Counted from the first letter of the stretch, positions 50,461 through 62,188 are shown. The stretch is DNA of 64,000 nt from Papilionanthe hookeriana x Papilionanthe teres (GCA_022702705.1 CM040423.1:125191852-125255851), one strand, 5' to 3'. Notes: a model not told the origin generated them from the sequence alone. Numbers and translations are program-made.

Positions 50461-52079
50461 TTTAATTTCATTGAATGTTTGATTTTTAATGATTTATTTA
50501 CTCTCTGCACATTTTTAATTCTCCATGCATGTATACAATTCACCATGGCATGAGACCATAGGGCTTTTGAAGCCTTTGAATTTGGGGACATTCCCCGAAT
50601 TTTCCAAAGTCAGAGGCCAACCCTATAAAGAGTTATTGATTTTTCAATTCTAGGTCATTATTCTGAGTATTTTAATTCCAATAATTAGCATGTTGTGAAA
50701 TAAATTCTAGGAAAATTTGGAAAGGTTTCTTATGACCAGAGGACCCTAGGGAAAATATGTTTTGAGTTAACTCACTTGGAATAACCCTAATTGGCTTAAA
50801 CACCCAAAATGGAACTTTAATTAATTAGAGCTAATCATACATCAAATTAACAGGAAATCAATTCTCCACTAACCTTTAGGATCAGAGGAACCCACCATAA
50901 AAGATTGAAGTCAATTAGACTTGGTTAGCCCTATCAAATGGGTTGATTAAGCCATTTAGCCAAACTTAAACTTCAAAAATTCATAACTTTCAAAATTCTT
51001 TTCAAAAATTCACCAAATTGGTTTTGAAGCCTCTCTGACATCAGGGGAATTTAAGAAAATTAAAATTGCAATTTTCCAAAAAAGTTGATTTTTTGCATTA
51101 TTTTAATATTTTAATAATTAAAAAATAATAAAAATCATAAAAATAATAAAATTCACCAAAATGTCACATTTTGAATTTTAATCATTTAGGAACAAACCCC
51201 ATATTTTTCTTAAGTCTCTATGATGAGATATCAAATTTTAAAGTCCTAAGGTAATTTTAAAATAAAAAAAAATGTATTTTCTAGCATTTCCACTAAAATA
51301 TTTCTAATAAATCAAAGAAAAATCAGAAGATTATAAAAATTGGTTCTATGGTTTCCTTCATATCAAAGAGATTTTTGAAAAATATAAAATTTATTTTTCA
51401 ACCTTTATTTTATTTTTAAATTTATTAATACTCCAAAATTCAAAATAATTATAATAAAAATAATATAAATCAAAAAATCACCAAAATTGGTCCAAGTGGT
51501 CCTCTGGTCATTAGGAATGTCTCATAATTTTCTTAAGGACAGAAACTTTATCTTGGTCATATTATTAAATTTTCCTTAAAAATCCCTATTTTCCACCGAA
51601 AATAATTACATAAATAAATTAAATTCAGAAAAATCACATTTTCTCCTCTAATGTCTTGATTGATATATGAGTGAAGTCACATAAAAATTTCAAATACATT
51701 TAAGCTCAATTTAGTGAGTTATGAAATTAGTAAGTTTAAAGGGCAAAATGGTAATTAAAATTTTAACCTATAATTAAAAATTTTAGGTTTAATTAAAAGG
51801 GTGGGTAAAATATTTGATACTAAGTTGATTTTGGATGTTTGAAACTTAGGTAGTTAAAGGGTTGAAACCTACCTAACAATTTGAAAATAATTAAAATAAA
51901 CCTTAATTAAATAATTGATTAAACTTGGAAGAATAATAAAAAATTGGAATTATTAAAATAGGGATATTATTAGGAAGAGATTTATTCTTTAATTTAAAAA
52001 AATCCCCAAATTAATCACCTCAATAACATTTAATTCCTAATTAAAATGATAATCCATATTCAAGATTTAAAATGTTAAA

Positions 52080-52460
52080 AGAATTAATCATTAAATTAAA
52101 TTAAAGATTAAAACATTTAAATTAAATACTTCCAAAATTTCATTTAAATTAATACTTTAACAATTAAATTAAATCATCTTTAAAATATAAATATATATAT
52201 ATATAAAATATTAAATTAAAATTAAAAATTTAAATTAAATTTAAATTAAAACATATTAAATTAAATTAAATTAAATTAAATTAAAACATATTAAATTAAA
52301 TAAAATAAAATTAAATTAAAATACATTAGATTAAATAAAAAAAATAATAAAATCAAGTTAAAATAAAATTAAAACTAAATTAAATTAAATTAAATTAAAT
52401 TGAAAGTAAAACTAAACCAAATTAAATTAAACTAAAATTAAATTAAATTCAATTCAATTA
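52080..52460 (+). repeat. ATTAA/AAATT pentanucleotide tract in LTR2
   Basis: Interrupted pentamer repeats (TTAAA, ATTAA) correspond to 6783-6965 in LTR1 but are about twice as long. A short (TA)n run lies inside at about 52189-52206. Confidence 0.8.
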
Positions 52461-54542
52461 AATATAACATCACCAAAGACATAAAGAATTCAAAATAAAT
52501 CTAAAACAACTTGAACACTATTCCAAACTTAAACCCATTAATTGAAATTAAATTAAATCACAAATCACTTGAACATTAATTTGCCCTCAAAAGCTTATGT
52601 TGTCATAACTCCTAAACGGAGTGTTAAGTGAAGTATCACTTCAATCATAGGAAATTCAAATGTCCTCGTTCACTGAGCAAGATAACAAAAATTGAACTCC
52701 TGGATGATTAATTCATTTTGTATAATTAAATTCTCTTGGACTTAAAACAATCCTAGAGGTATTGAAAAGATGTTTAAGATACGTCTTAAGCACTTCCTCA
52801 ATATGATAGGATGTTTATAAGAACAATTGAACTTAATTGTTCTTTGATGAAGAAAATCATCCTCAAACCAAAACACAAGAACCTAGACGTCATAGGAGAT
52901 GACTAGCTATAGGAGTAGGACCTTGGTAGAAAACCATAATCCTTCCCTTAGCTTTACCTAGGAACTTGCTTTAAATGATTAAATATCCTAAATTGTGTTT
53001 AAGTGCAGCTTGGGATGACGGGAAGACCCTCCAGGTACGCTTTTGTTTTATTGCAATTTACCTCCTTGCAATTTACTTTATTGCAAATGCACTATACTTT
53101 TCTTGCATGATAAACAACTCGTTGCATGAAAACCCACACCTTTAGGATAGTCCCTAAAACCGAAACCAAAACTAAATTAAAAGTCATTACAAGATAAAAT
53201 TCACCGTCACAACATTTCAAAATATAAAATAACTCAAAATTTAATCACAAACAGAACACAAAACTACAATTACAACTAAATTAAAACGTCTTGTTGGATA
53301 ATCGGGAATACCTCGGATGATGTAACCTACGTGTTGCTAACGGGATTTCCCACAGTCTAAATGAAATTATGGAACTCATTTAGTTGAGTTTAGCAAATTC
53401 ATCTGGAGTAAGTGAATTTAATAAAAATAAAGATGCCGGAAGGATGGAACCGTGGGATCTTAACCGGTGTTGTTATAACCAACTTTAAGATTTGTTTTAA
53501 TTAAAACATTAAAAAAAAACACTTGGACTTTAAGATTTCTAAAACCAAACTCCTCTCTTCTCTTTTGATTACAATCTTCTAAAACTAAACCTCTGCAACA
53601 ACAAAGAGCTCAGAGCATGGTGGGCAGCACGGCCATCGTCGTCGCAGAAACCTGAGTCTAATTCAGCAAAACTTTCTTAGAATTAAATAACCAAACCATA
53701 GAACCTCGAGGTAGTCTGCCTAGTGCAACATAAATCCTCAACCTTTTGTTAGGCATTTGCGTTGCAAATTAAGCCCTAACCGGTCTTAGGACTCCGAGGT
53801 AGTCGTTCGATACGACATAAACCCTCACATCTTCGAGGCTATTTCTATGATCATGTCATACAAACATAAGTCCTAATTAATTAAAATTGGCAAGATCAAA
53901 ACATTAAATAAACATTAGGACTTTCCTAAATTCAAGCCAAATAATAGGATAGTCGGGAAATTACCGAAGTTCGCTTCGAATCTGTAATTTCTCCTACCTT
54001 TCTTCCTTTGAATTCCCAAAACAAAATGTTCCAAACTTGATCCATTCCATATTGAAATTCTAAAATTCAATCCCTTGGAAACTTAAATTTTGAGATTCTT
54101 GAGAGCAAAATTATTGATTATTATCGAGAGTTTTCTTAAGTGATTCCCGTCATTTAAGATGTAATTAACTATAGGAGCTTGCCCTTATAGGGAATTTTAA
54201 GAACCCAGGTAATATAAACCTTGCTTAATTTCTTTGTATTAAGCAGGGGAACCTGTCGGCTTATAAAATAGGTTCGCAGACCAAACGAATGTCACAAATC
54301 TTCTAGTTTATCTAATCGAGCCCCATCATCAAGTAGTGTGTCTATTCTTCGGGATAGATACACAGCTTGTGATGTGGCGCTCATTTATATAAACTATTTG
54401 GGATGTGAGATCAGTTTGATTTCATATCTTAAAATTTTCAAATTCAAAATTATTTTCAAAATCAAATGCTACTTTCTAAATTATATATATATATATATAT
54501 ATATAAACAAAATTTAAAACCTAAAAATATGCCGACAATTTC

Positions 54543-54560
54543 TGGCGACTCTGCTGGGGA
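54543..54560 (+). other. Primer binding site, tRNA-Arg type
   Basis: TGGCGACTCTGCTGGGGA starts five bases after the LTR end. It complements the 3' end (with CCA) of a plant tRNA-Arg, with about two mismatches as I recall that tRNA. Ogre elements are known to use tRNA-Arg. Confidence 0.85.
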
Positions 54561-55001
54561 CAATTCCTCTCTCCATTTTTAATCAAATAATTCTGCTTTC
54601 AAAGAAATTGGTAGTATATCCATGTCACTAGTGGATCAAACTACCCTTCTTCCCGTTGGAATACTATGTTCATTTCTACCTTGAACAAGTATAGCCAACA
54701 TTCTCTCGGATTTAGGAGCCACTCGTTTAGACACCCCTAAACAAAGAGGTTCCGAGATCCTTTTACCTCATTTCGAGGTGGGGTGGGCCCCTGATAGGTA
54801 TTAGTTTAGGAGCAGTCTTGCGGGTCGAGAAGTTTCTACAAGACTTTCTCTTCCTTTTCCAGTTCCTAATCAATTCCTTTTACCCTTCCTACAACTCTCC
54901 TTCTTTTAATAATTCTTCGTCCTAACCAACAAATCTTTTAGAAAAACAATTATCTAAATAAATTTTCTTTTAATACCACAAATACACTAAGATAAAGGGA
55001 A
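54561..55001. other. Untranslated leader of the internal region
   Basis: No convincing frame is present. The stretch is moderately pyrimidine-rich (54840-54930, runs of CTTTCTCTTCC) and contains CGAGGTGGGGTGGGCCCC near 54774. It ends at AAAGGGAAATGT, a start context also seen at the downstream ORF (63698-63706). Confidence 0.5.
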
Positions 55002-56340
55002 ATGTGTTCGAACTCTTTCTTTTTCGTCATAAGTTTTACGACAAGAAGAAGCACGATTCGGGGACTAACAGTTGGAATCTACCTTGCAGAAATGGAAGCC
55101 CCAAAACTGATCTTCTCCTTCGTCAACGGACTGGACCTGGCTGTGTTCAAGGATGAACTGCCTGATAATGGAATCATTCGATTCAGAAAAGGATTCGGAG
55201 ACACCGACATAAAAATCCCCGACGTCACTCTCTTTTCACTCGCAAGCAAAGTACCAGAAATTGAGAAGCCGTTGATTGAGTTTAACCTCAAGTCAACTCA
55301 TGAATTCCCTCCTCTGCAAAAGATTCCAACTGAGAGGAGTACTGTTGTTCGCAGAAGGACTGTTGTTGCTACTCCCACTGGTCTAGTTGTCTCTGTACCT
55401 ACCTCGGCTTCTGCCGAACTAAAGGGGAAGGAAATTCAGAACTGTGATGAACCTGTGGAGGGTACATATCTTCCTGTGAGACCCCCCGTTTTTGAGGTCG
55501 GGTCCAGCTCGAGAATTTCACCACTGACACGAACTCAGAGGAGGAACAGAAGTAGAAGGATTGTTAGAGAAGCCAGAGCTGCTGAAGTTGCTTTCCTGGA
55601 GGAAATCCCAGAACTGCCCGAGTATACACCGCTGCCTGAATAAATACCACTTTTGGGAGGAAGTAGGTTCCATCCCCTCTCCGCCGCAGAGGATGAGGAA
55701 AATGTCCGCAAGATTTCTTCTGCATTGCCTCAGCCCGCATATTACAACGACGGCCGTAAGAAAAGGGCTAGAATTATGTCATTTGCTCGACTGCAAACCC
55801 TAATAGAAAAGTTAGCAAAGAAAGAAAAATGCCATGTATCAGAGATTTTAAGAAGGATAGGGCGGGTGCCGGCCAAATCCTATCTTGGACCGCGAGTAGA
55901 ACCTGCTATCGCTGTAGAAAAGCCGAATAAGAGAATGAAAGCTAGTCCACCTGTCGTTGTTTCAGAACTACAAATTAGGGAGGATACCACCTTCCAGCAT
56001 TTGGGTCGACGGACCATCCGGTCCTAGACCTTCGTCGCCGGAAGGATGGTATGGCATCCCACTACCGGACAATTAAGATTAAAACAACAACTCGAGAAGG
56101 AAAGTCTTGTCGAGGAGACTTGAGTCCGAAGAAAGTGCTATCGCAATGAAGGGGACTCATGAGAAGGAAACCCGACGGTTATCGCATGACAAGCTGCAAG
56201 GATGTACGAAGAGACCATTAGAAGATGCTATCGAAAAGCTAAGAAGCGATATTCGGCGATTAGCAAGAGAAAGAGAAGAAAAATTTGGAGATGAAGTCGA
56301 CTCGTCGAGTTCATGGATGATGAATATGCGAGAAATTAAC
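55002..56340 (+). pseudogene. ORF1: unknown protein encoded upstream of gag
   Basis: I do not recognise its function. The frame from ATG 55002 runs to a TAA at 55641-55643 and continues in the same frame to 56027, so the TAA is probably premature. After a frameshift the reading continues at 56107 with a charged, probably coiled-coil segment (residues such as KRPLEDAIEKLRSDIRRLAREREEKF in part) up to the gag start. A likelier start is ATG 55092 (MEAPKLIFSFVNG), two bases after an acceptor-like TTGCAG. Features include a globular-looking first 70 residues, a basic/serine-rich middle with VVATPTGLVVS, and an Arg-rich patch (RTQRRNRSRR). An extra ORF before gag is typical of Ogre elements. The first 35 residues from MEAPKL match the ORF at 63703 without gaps (11 identities). 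Confidence 0.65.
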
Positions 56341-57830
56341 ATGGTTGAAACACGAGCTTCGTCGGCTTCACAAGGTGTTCTCGCAGCCGCGAAAGAGAGA
56401 AGGCTGGAAGTGATGAGGATACAACTTCAAGAGAAAGATGATACGATCGACCAAATGGCAAAAAGGATGGAAGAGATGGCTGCAGCCCTAGCCACTCTCC
56501 AGAGTCAAGTTCAACCCCAAAGAGAAACACCCCCAAGAAGTTATTCACATTGTAGACGGAGGAAATGAGATTACATCCGTCAACGGGGATGATTAGTTAA
56601 AAAAAGGATGCAATACGAAGCATGATTCCGGAAAAGGATATCAAGAGCATGGTGGAACAGCAGGTGCGAGAAGCCTTGGCACAATCAAAGAGCGGGACAT
56701 CCATTCGGACGGGTAGACCTTACCCCGAAGAATTCGATGCTGTCCAATATCCGAAAGGCTTCGTACCACCTCTGTTAAAGACCTTTGATGGAACCGGAAA
56801 CCCTCGACAGCATGTTGCACATTTTCGTGTGAGTTGTTGCAATGCCGGCGGAAGTGATGCTTTACTCTTCCGACAATTTGTCAGCAGCTTGTCAGGAATC
56901 ACCTTTGATTGGTATGCGGAATTACTGAATGGTTCGGTGAAGATATTTTCAGAATTAGAGAACCACTTCATCAAGCGATTTGCCGGAGCTCAGCACCACA
57001 TCACTATAGGTGATTTAGTGGTAGAGAAGCAGAAGCTGAATGAAACTTTGGTGGACTACATACTTCGATGGAGGAATCTAAGTATGAAGTGTCAGCTACA
57101 GCTACAAGAACAGCATGCAGTCGGCATTTTACTTAAGAGCATTCATGGCCCGATAGCACTTCTCCTCAAGGGATTTACTATTATGACTTTCGAGAAGTTG
57201 TTAAGCAAGGCCGGAAGCTTGCAAGAGGAGGCGAAGCAATTAAGTTTCACCGACAAAATAGACAAACAGAAGCCGGTGAAAACTTTTGAAAAGAAGTCCG
57301 GGATCGTCGCGGCGAGTCGATAAAGGCAAGCGACCAATACAAATACCGCGGAACGGCCGCAGCAAATTCAACATAATTACCAGCAACCCCGACCCAGCTA
57401 TCAGTCATCTCAACAGTATGAACAACCTCCTCGTCCATAACGTACATTAAGGGAGCTTCTAAGCAGGAAGTATCCGTTCAAGAATGAGGCAGTGTCGAAA
57501 ATGTTCGACAATCTGATGAAGACTCCAGATTTCCAACTGCTAGAGCCTAAGAAACCAGAAGAAGTCGACAAGAAAGGTGATCCCAACTTTTTCCCTTACC
57601 ACCGGATGCTTGGACACATGATAGAAGATTGTATTACCTTCAAAAGTTGGCTCAACGATAATCTTTGAAAAGGGAACATAACGATCCCGAAGGAATACAT
57701 GAAGGAACCCCAGAAAGGAGGTTACGCCAATGTTATCTCAACGGATCTCATTATTCTGATAGATCCCTATGCGACTGATGATGGATGGACTACCACTGGA
57801 CAAAGTCTTAGAAGAAGATTTTGGATCTCA
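56341..57830 (+). pseudogene. gag: gag polyprotein remnant (coat/nucleocapsid)
   Basis: Gag packages the element RNA into virus-like particles. ATG 56341 opens MVETRASSAS, a usual gag start in this lineage, followed by a predicted coiled coil (KERRLEVMRIQLQEKDDTI). A frameshift lies between about 56520 and 56620. The frame from 56622 holds the Retrotrans_gag domain, including YPKGFVPPLLKTFDG and the LVDYILRWRNL stretch at about 57050. It then shows in-frame stops at 57321, 57438 and 57666. A degenerate zinc knuckle of the form (C)xYHRxLGHxxEDC lies near 57591-57629; its first Cys is Phe (TTC at 57591). The linker before it is Gln/Pro-rich. The copy is inactive. Confidence 0.88.
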
Positions 57831-58632
57831 TCCAAACCACTTTGGTGCGAGCCTCGATTCGGAGTTTGAAACTCGTCGAGTCGGCACTATCACTTGCGAT
57901 AGAAGAACCACCTCGACAAGAGATGATTGAAGAAAAGAAGAAAATTGATGAAGAAGAAAAGACCGAGACTCTTAAGGCTAGACTAGGGGATGCTTATCCT
58001 AGGATGGTTGTTTCCAATTCGGGGGAGAAATCCCTCGAACCTCTGACTCTGTATGATTATTTATTCACTCCAGTGGGATCTTATATTGATAAGGGTTATG
58101 GCGTTGGCTACGTTTTTACTGTTTCTAACGATTACGTAACTAGCGACAACCAACCTAATCCGGACATCGATTCCGATACAAGTAACAATTCTCAAATCAT
58201 ACACAATCTCGACGATCACAATGACAAAGAAGACATCCACCAAGGAGGCTACGAGAGTTCAACAAGCAATGAATCTATTTGCAAGTTTCTAGGAGCTCCA
58301 GTCACAATAGAGTTAGAGCCTTCAGACTCTGAAGCTAATCTAGAAGAACCTGTCATTCTGATTCAGGAAGAGACACCAGCAAACTCAATACTAGATTCAG
58401 GAGAAATTACAGAAGTCAACTTAAGGAGTGGAAGAGTTCTACCTCCGAGAATGGGTCCAAAGGACAAAGGAAAGCAGGTGGTTGTTTAGGAAGAACCAAC
58501 CCCGGCAAGAGAAATACCCATTCGGGAAGAAATCGAGACACATGGAAATAAAGTGGACTACAATGTGCTAGCCATCTCAGGAAACTACCAGCCAAACTAA
58601 GCATCTATGACGCTCTCATCTTATCAAAGGAG
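57821..58632 (+). pseudogene. Acidic linker between gag and protease
   Basis: The frame 57821-58489 encodes an acidic, low-complexity region (EEKKKIDEEEKTE; many Asp/Asn/Ser) ending in TEVNLRSGRVLPP, a motif common just before the protease in Tat-type polyproteins. A TAG at 58487-58489 interrupts it, and a frameshift near 58565-58600 moves reading into the protease frame. I cannot assign a catalytic role. Confidence 0.6.
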
Positions 58633-59972
58633 ATGAGAGAAGCTCTGATCAAGGCCTTTCTTGATCCAGAAATTTGCTTAGCTCAAATGACCGGAGATTC
58701 CTTAGATGAGGTTTGCTCGTTAAAGGAACGACGAGGTGTTACCTTCACGGACAATGACCTACTACTTGGGACAGCAGACCACAACCGATCGTTGTACATT
58801 TCAGTTACAATTGGGAAGTTTACACTCTCCAGAGTATTGGTGGATCTAGGAGCATCAATCAATATAATGAATCTTCGAACGCTAGCAAACTTGGAAATTG
58901 ATGCTCGCGAGCTCGAAGCGGACAAAATGTTATAAAGAGGATTCAACCAGAAAGGAGAAAGAGCCCTCAGATCTATAACACTGCTAATGAAGACCTGTGA
59001 CTTAACAAAGACAACTGCGAAATTTCATATAATCGATTCAAAAATGTCATTCAACGCTCTACTAGGCCGACCATGGATACATGAAAATCGGATGGTATCA
59101 TCATCCCTACATCAGTGCATCAAATACTATGATGGAGGGGAACAGTGCATCAAAGGTGACTTACAACCATTCTCCATACATGAAATTAGAATCCATGAAG
59201 ATGCAACTTATTATGCACCTCCGAAGAAAATAATCTTCTCCAGAGATACCATAATGAATGAAGCAAAGGAAGTTCGGGACGATGAAGAACCTGAAGTTCT
59301 AGTCCAACAGTCACTCACCACTCCCTTACGGCGAGACGGTGAAGGTTTCTCCACAACTCACATCCGAGGTCGAGGCCGGGGACGAGGTCATGGTAGAGAC
59401 GTTAAGACAGTTGGACAGAGGAAACCAGCCATCAATGTTGATTGGGAAGATAGTTCTGAAGAAGAAAAAGAGATCAAGCAAGAAGCAGCGACAATAAGTC
59501 AGAAGAAGCCGCAATTCAAGATCTCTCTCGAAGATGAAAAGAACGAGGAATATAAATCGATGTACGAGAAGATTAACCACTATGTACATACTATGACCCT
59601 GACCCCGATCCATTCTAATAAGATCGAGGGTATGGTGGTCAAAGAGGTACGTAGCGGCGGTGCAAATCCCATCAAATTCTATCGTGGTGCTCCTTCCTCC
59701 AAAACTAAAAACAATGTACAATTTTAAGATGTCACTTCTTCTGAATTAATGGAATTACCTTTTGAGTGGTACTCTCCCTGTGTTCAAAATTTAATTCAGC
59801 GTGGTTTCTTACCTCGACAATGGACAAAAGGTCAATCACAATATTTTGAAAAATTATGGAATAACTCTGGTCGTCCACCCAATTCAAAACATGGTCTCGG
59901 ATTCGACACAGTAGGATCGATTGACGATACGAATTTTGCTTAGTTGTCACTTGCGAGTCAAATGAAAACTGC
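58633..59972 (+). pseudogene. pro: Aspartic protease and downstream linker
   Basis: The retropepsin-like protease would cut the polyprotein. The motif RVLVDLGASINIM carries the catalytic Asp at 58843-58845, in a D-L-G-A-S setting where this lineage commonly has D-x-G-[AS]-S. The C-terminal hallmark SFNALLGRPWIH lies at about 59050-59083. An in-frame TAA at 58933-58935 splits the two parts. Downstream is a charged linker with a Gly-Arg run (RGRGRGRGHGR, near 59370), a TAA at 59725-59727, and more open frame (FEWYSPCVQNLI...) to a TAG at 59941-59943. In Ogre elements an intron lies between protease and RT, so part of 59730-59970 could be intronic; I cannot show this. Confidence 0.82.
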
Positions 59973-61281
59973 ATGGAAACTACAGAAGAATTTGAAGATT
60001 TACAAATTGGAAACGCTCCACCAGAGTTCGAAGAAGAAATCAAATCTACAATAGATGAGTTAACGGAAGTTAACTTAGGTACTAGCGAAGAGCCTAGACC
60101 TACCTTTGTTAGCTCCTTACTCAATAAAGAAGACTCAGAAGAAATAATCAAGTTATTAATTGAATTTAAAGACAGTTTTTCTTGGAGCTACGATGAGATG
60201 CCAGGATTAGCTCCATAGGTCGCAGTCCATAAGCAAGGAATGGATCCTACTTCTATTCCAGTCAGACAAGGTCCCAGAAGAATGCGTCTAGAAATTAAAC
60301 AACAAGTCATAGTTGAAGTTAAAAAGCTAATAGACGCCAAATTTGTCCGTGAAGAACAATACCTAACTTGGTTAGCCAATGTGGTACCAGTCAGGAAGAA
60401 GAATGGTCAGATCAGAATTTGTGTGGATTTCGGAGATTTAAATAAGGCATGTCCAAAAGATGAATTCCCTCTACCGATCCTAGAATTAATGATCGACAAT
60501 GCTTCAACACATGAAATATTCTCATTCATGGATGGATCTTCAGGATACAACTAGATAAAAATGGCTCCAGAAGATGAAAAACTTACAGCATTCGAACGCC
60601 GATCGGAGTATATTGCTACACGGTGATGCCATTCGGATCGAAGAACGCGGGGAGAAACATACCAGAGTGCAATGACAAGAATTTTTGATGATCTCATCCA
60701 CAATCAAGTTGAGTGCTACGTGGATGATGTGGTCATCAAAAGAAAAGTAAAGGAAAACCACCTGTATGATTTGAGAATTATTTTCGAACGATTAAGACAA
60801 TTTAACCTTAAGATGAACCCCTTGAAATGAGCCTTTGGCGTCACCTCCGGGAAATTCATAGGATTCGTTGTCTGACATTTTGGAATTGAAATCGACCCGG
60901 AAAAGATTAAAGCTATCTTAGAAATGCCACCACCCAGAACCTTAAAACAACTACGATCTTTGCAAGGGAAGTTGGCATATCTTCGACGCTTTATCTCAAA
61001 CTTGTTAGGTAGGTGTCAGCCTTTCTCGGCATTAGTTAAAAAGGACGCCAAATTTATTTGGGAAGAGAAATGCCAGAAGGCCTTCAAGGACATTAAACAA
61101 TATTTAATGACACCTCCTGTCTTAGCAGCCCTAGTCTCAGGTAGACCGTTGATACTTTATACCGCGGCTTTGGACGACACTCTCGGAGCCCTATTAGCCC
61201 AGGTCAATGATGAGGGTAAAGAAAATGCTCTTTACTACCTAAGCCGTCGTTTACTTCCGACGGAAATAAAGTATCCCACAA
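59973..61281 (+). pseudogene. RT: Reverse transcriptase
   Basis: This domain copies the element RNA into DNA. Motifs in order: VAVHKQGMDPTSIPVRQGPR, then VVPVRKKNGQIRICVDFGDLNKA (palm Asp in CVDF), PLPILELMID, FSFMDGSSGYN, VMPFGSKNAG, and the catalytic YVDD at 60717-60728, followed by FIGFVV and the thumb (LRSLQGKLAYLRRFI). In-frame stops occur at 60216, 60552 (just after SGYN, where the family has Gln), 60828 and 60873 (where the family has Arg). Frameshifts lie near 60597 and 60650, and RNase H sequence begins from about 61140. Confidence 0.92.
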
Positions 61282-61570
61282 TTGAAAAGCCACCGTTTGG
61301 CCCCGATCTTCGCCCCTCAAAAGCTCGGGCACTACATGCTTTCTCATAAGGTCAACCCGATCTCGAAATTTAATCCATTACTAATACTTGATGACTCGTC
61401 CAACGCTTCCGGCGGACTTGCCGGAGTGGTCAATGATATTATTGCAATTCGATATAACTTTCGTGCCTCTTCGTGCCGTTAAGGGACAAGTCCTAGCAGA
61501 CTTCTTCACAGCACACCCTTTGACGATAGAATCTCCTCTCAATGACGACTTGCCAGATTAACAAATAATG
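61137..61570 (+). pseudogene. RNaseH: First RNase H domain (degenerate) and tether
   Basis: GRPLILYTAALDDTLGALLAQ opens the domain and ALYYLSRRLLPTEIKYPTIEK follows. A shift near 61275 moves to FAPQKLGHYMLSHKVN, and another near 61390 to a segment with LPEWSMILLQFDI and AVKGQVLADFF. This first RNase H normally loses its catalytic role in Tat elements, in favour of a second, acquired domain. A TAA at about 61559-61561 ends the frame. Confidence 0.8.
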
Positions 61571-61579
61571 AGCTTAGAA

Positions 61580-62188
61580 GACCCTGATGATCGACGTTGG
61601 GAATTATATTTTGACGGAGCATCTTCAGCACACAAAGATGAAGAATCGCAAGTGATAGTGCCGGTAATGCAGGAATCAGACTAATCTTTATAACACCAGA
61701 GCGGGGGATGTTAAGATACTCCTACCACTTGACAGAGCCGTGTACAAACAACGAAGCAGAATACGAAGCTCTCGTAACAGGACTGGAGTTAACTATTCAG
61801 ATGGGATCAACATCTACGGGGATTCGCAGTTAATCATTCAACAGATCACCGGACAGTACAGAATTTTAAAGCCAAGACTCGAGCAATACTTCCGTATGTC
61901 ATATAGTTGTTAGAACAGATTCTGAATGTGACGATCTACAAAATTCCCAGAAAAGAAAACGCTTTAGCAGATGCGTTAGCCCGCCTCGCAAAAGAATTTG
62001 CACGCTTGCAAGATGAATCGAGTGGAAGTGTCGGTTCACGGACGTCGGGTCCTATCACGGCTCGACATAGTCATAATGCACAAATCGAAAAAGAAAAAGA
62101 ATCGGTTGCGGTAGTGACGGAAAACACGGAAGATTGGCGACGGCCATTAATAGACTACCTGCAAACGGGAAAACTACCGAGACGATAG
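61580..62188 (+). pseudogene. aRNH: Second, archaeal-type RNase H (aRNH)
   Basis: This domain is characteristic of the Tat lineage and removes RNA from the RNA/DNA hybrid. WELYFDGAS carries the first catalytic Asp at 61613-61615. TNNEAEYEALVTGLEL (about 61744-61795) carries the Glu. A YGDSQLIIQQI stretch (about 61815-61850) and IPRKENALADALARLA (about 61935-61985) carry the later Asp residues. At least three frameshifts or stops lie between 61660 and 61910, so the motifs are spread over different frames. Confidence 0.87.

Larger units (their letters stand above)
47369..54537 (+). mobile_element. LTR2: 5' LTR (7.17 kb) of the Ogre/Tat-type element
   Basis: It starts TGTTGACC and ends GCCGACA, five bases before the primer binding site. 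Zones in order: a start block (47369-47880); an A+C-rich U3 of CCAAATT/ACCC words (47920-48900); a GC-rich promoter with CGGCCGGCCGGCCACC (49376-49400); a TATA box (49558); a donor-like site (49989); a GC-rich island (50090-50320); an AT-rich zone (50330-52060); an ATTAA tract (52080-52460); a 1.7-kb segment missing from LTR1 (52470-54210); and a conserved terminal block with (TA)n at 54482-54505. In the extra segment a GAGGTAGTC...GACATAAA-type unit occurs twice about 93 bp apart (53708, 53801). An antisense frame of 142 codons spans 49526-49954; I do not call it a gene. Confidence 0.9.

Noticed and set aside
1825..54537. LTR1 and LTR2 as the two LTRs of a single element with the satellite as its internal region
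   Set aside because: They differ by roughly 10-20% and by a 1.7-kb block. LTR2 is followed by its own primer site and gag-pol, monomer sequence runs right up to LTR2 with no polypurine tract, and no shared flanking duplication is seen.
54543..54560. Part of a tRNA gene
   Set aside because: Only the 18 bases complementary to a tRNA 3' end are present, directly after an LTR end; there is no cloverleaf. It is a primer binding site.
59326..60151. Minus-strand frames of 131 and 139 codons opposite the protease/RT linker
   Set aside because: They lie opposite recognised pol coding sequence, have no family features, and are explained as by-products of plus-strand codon use.
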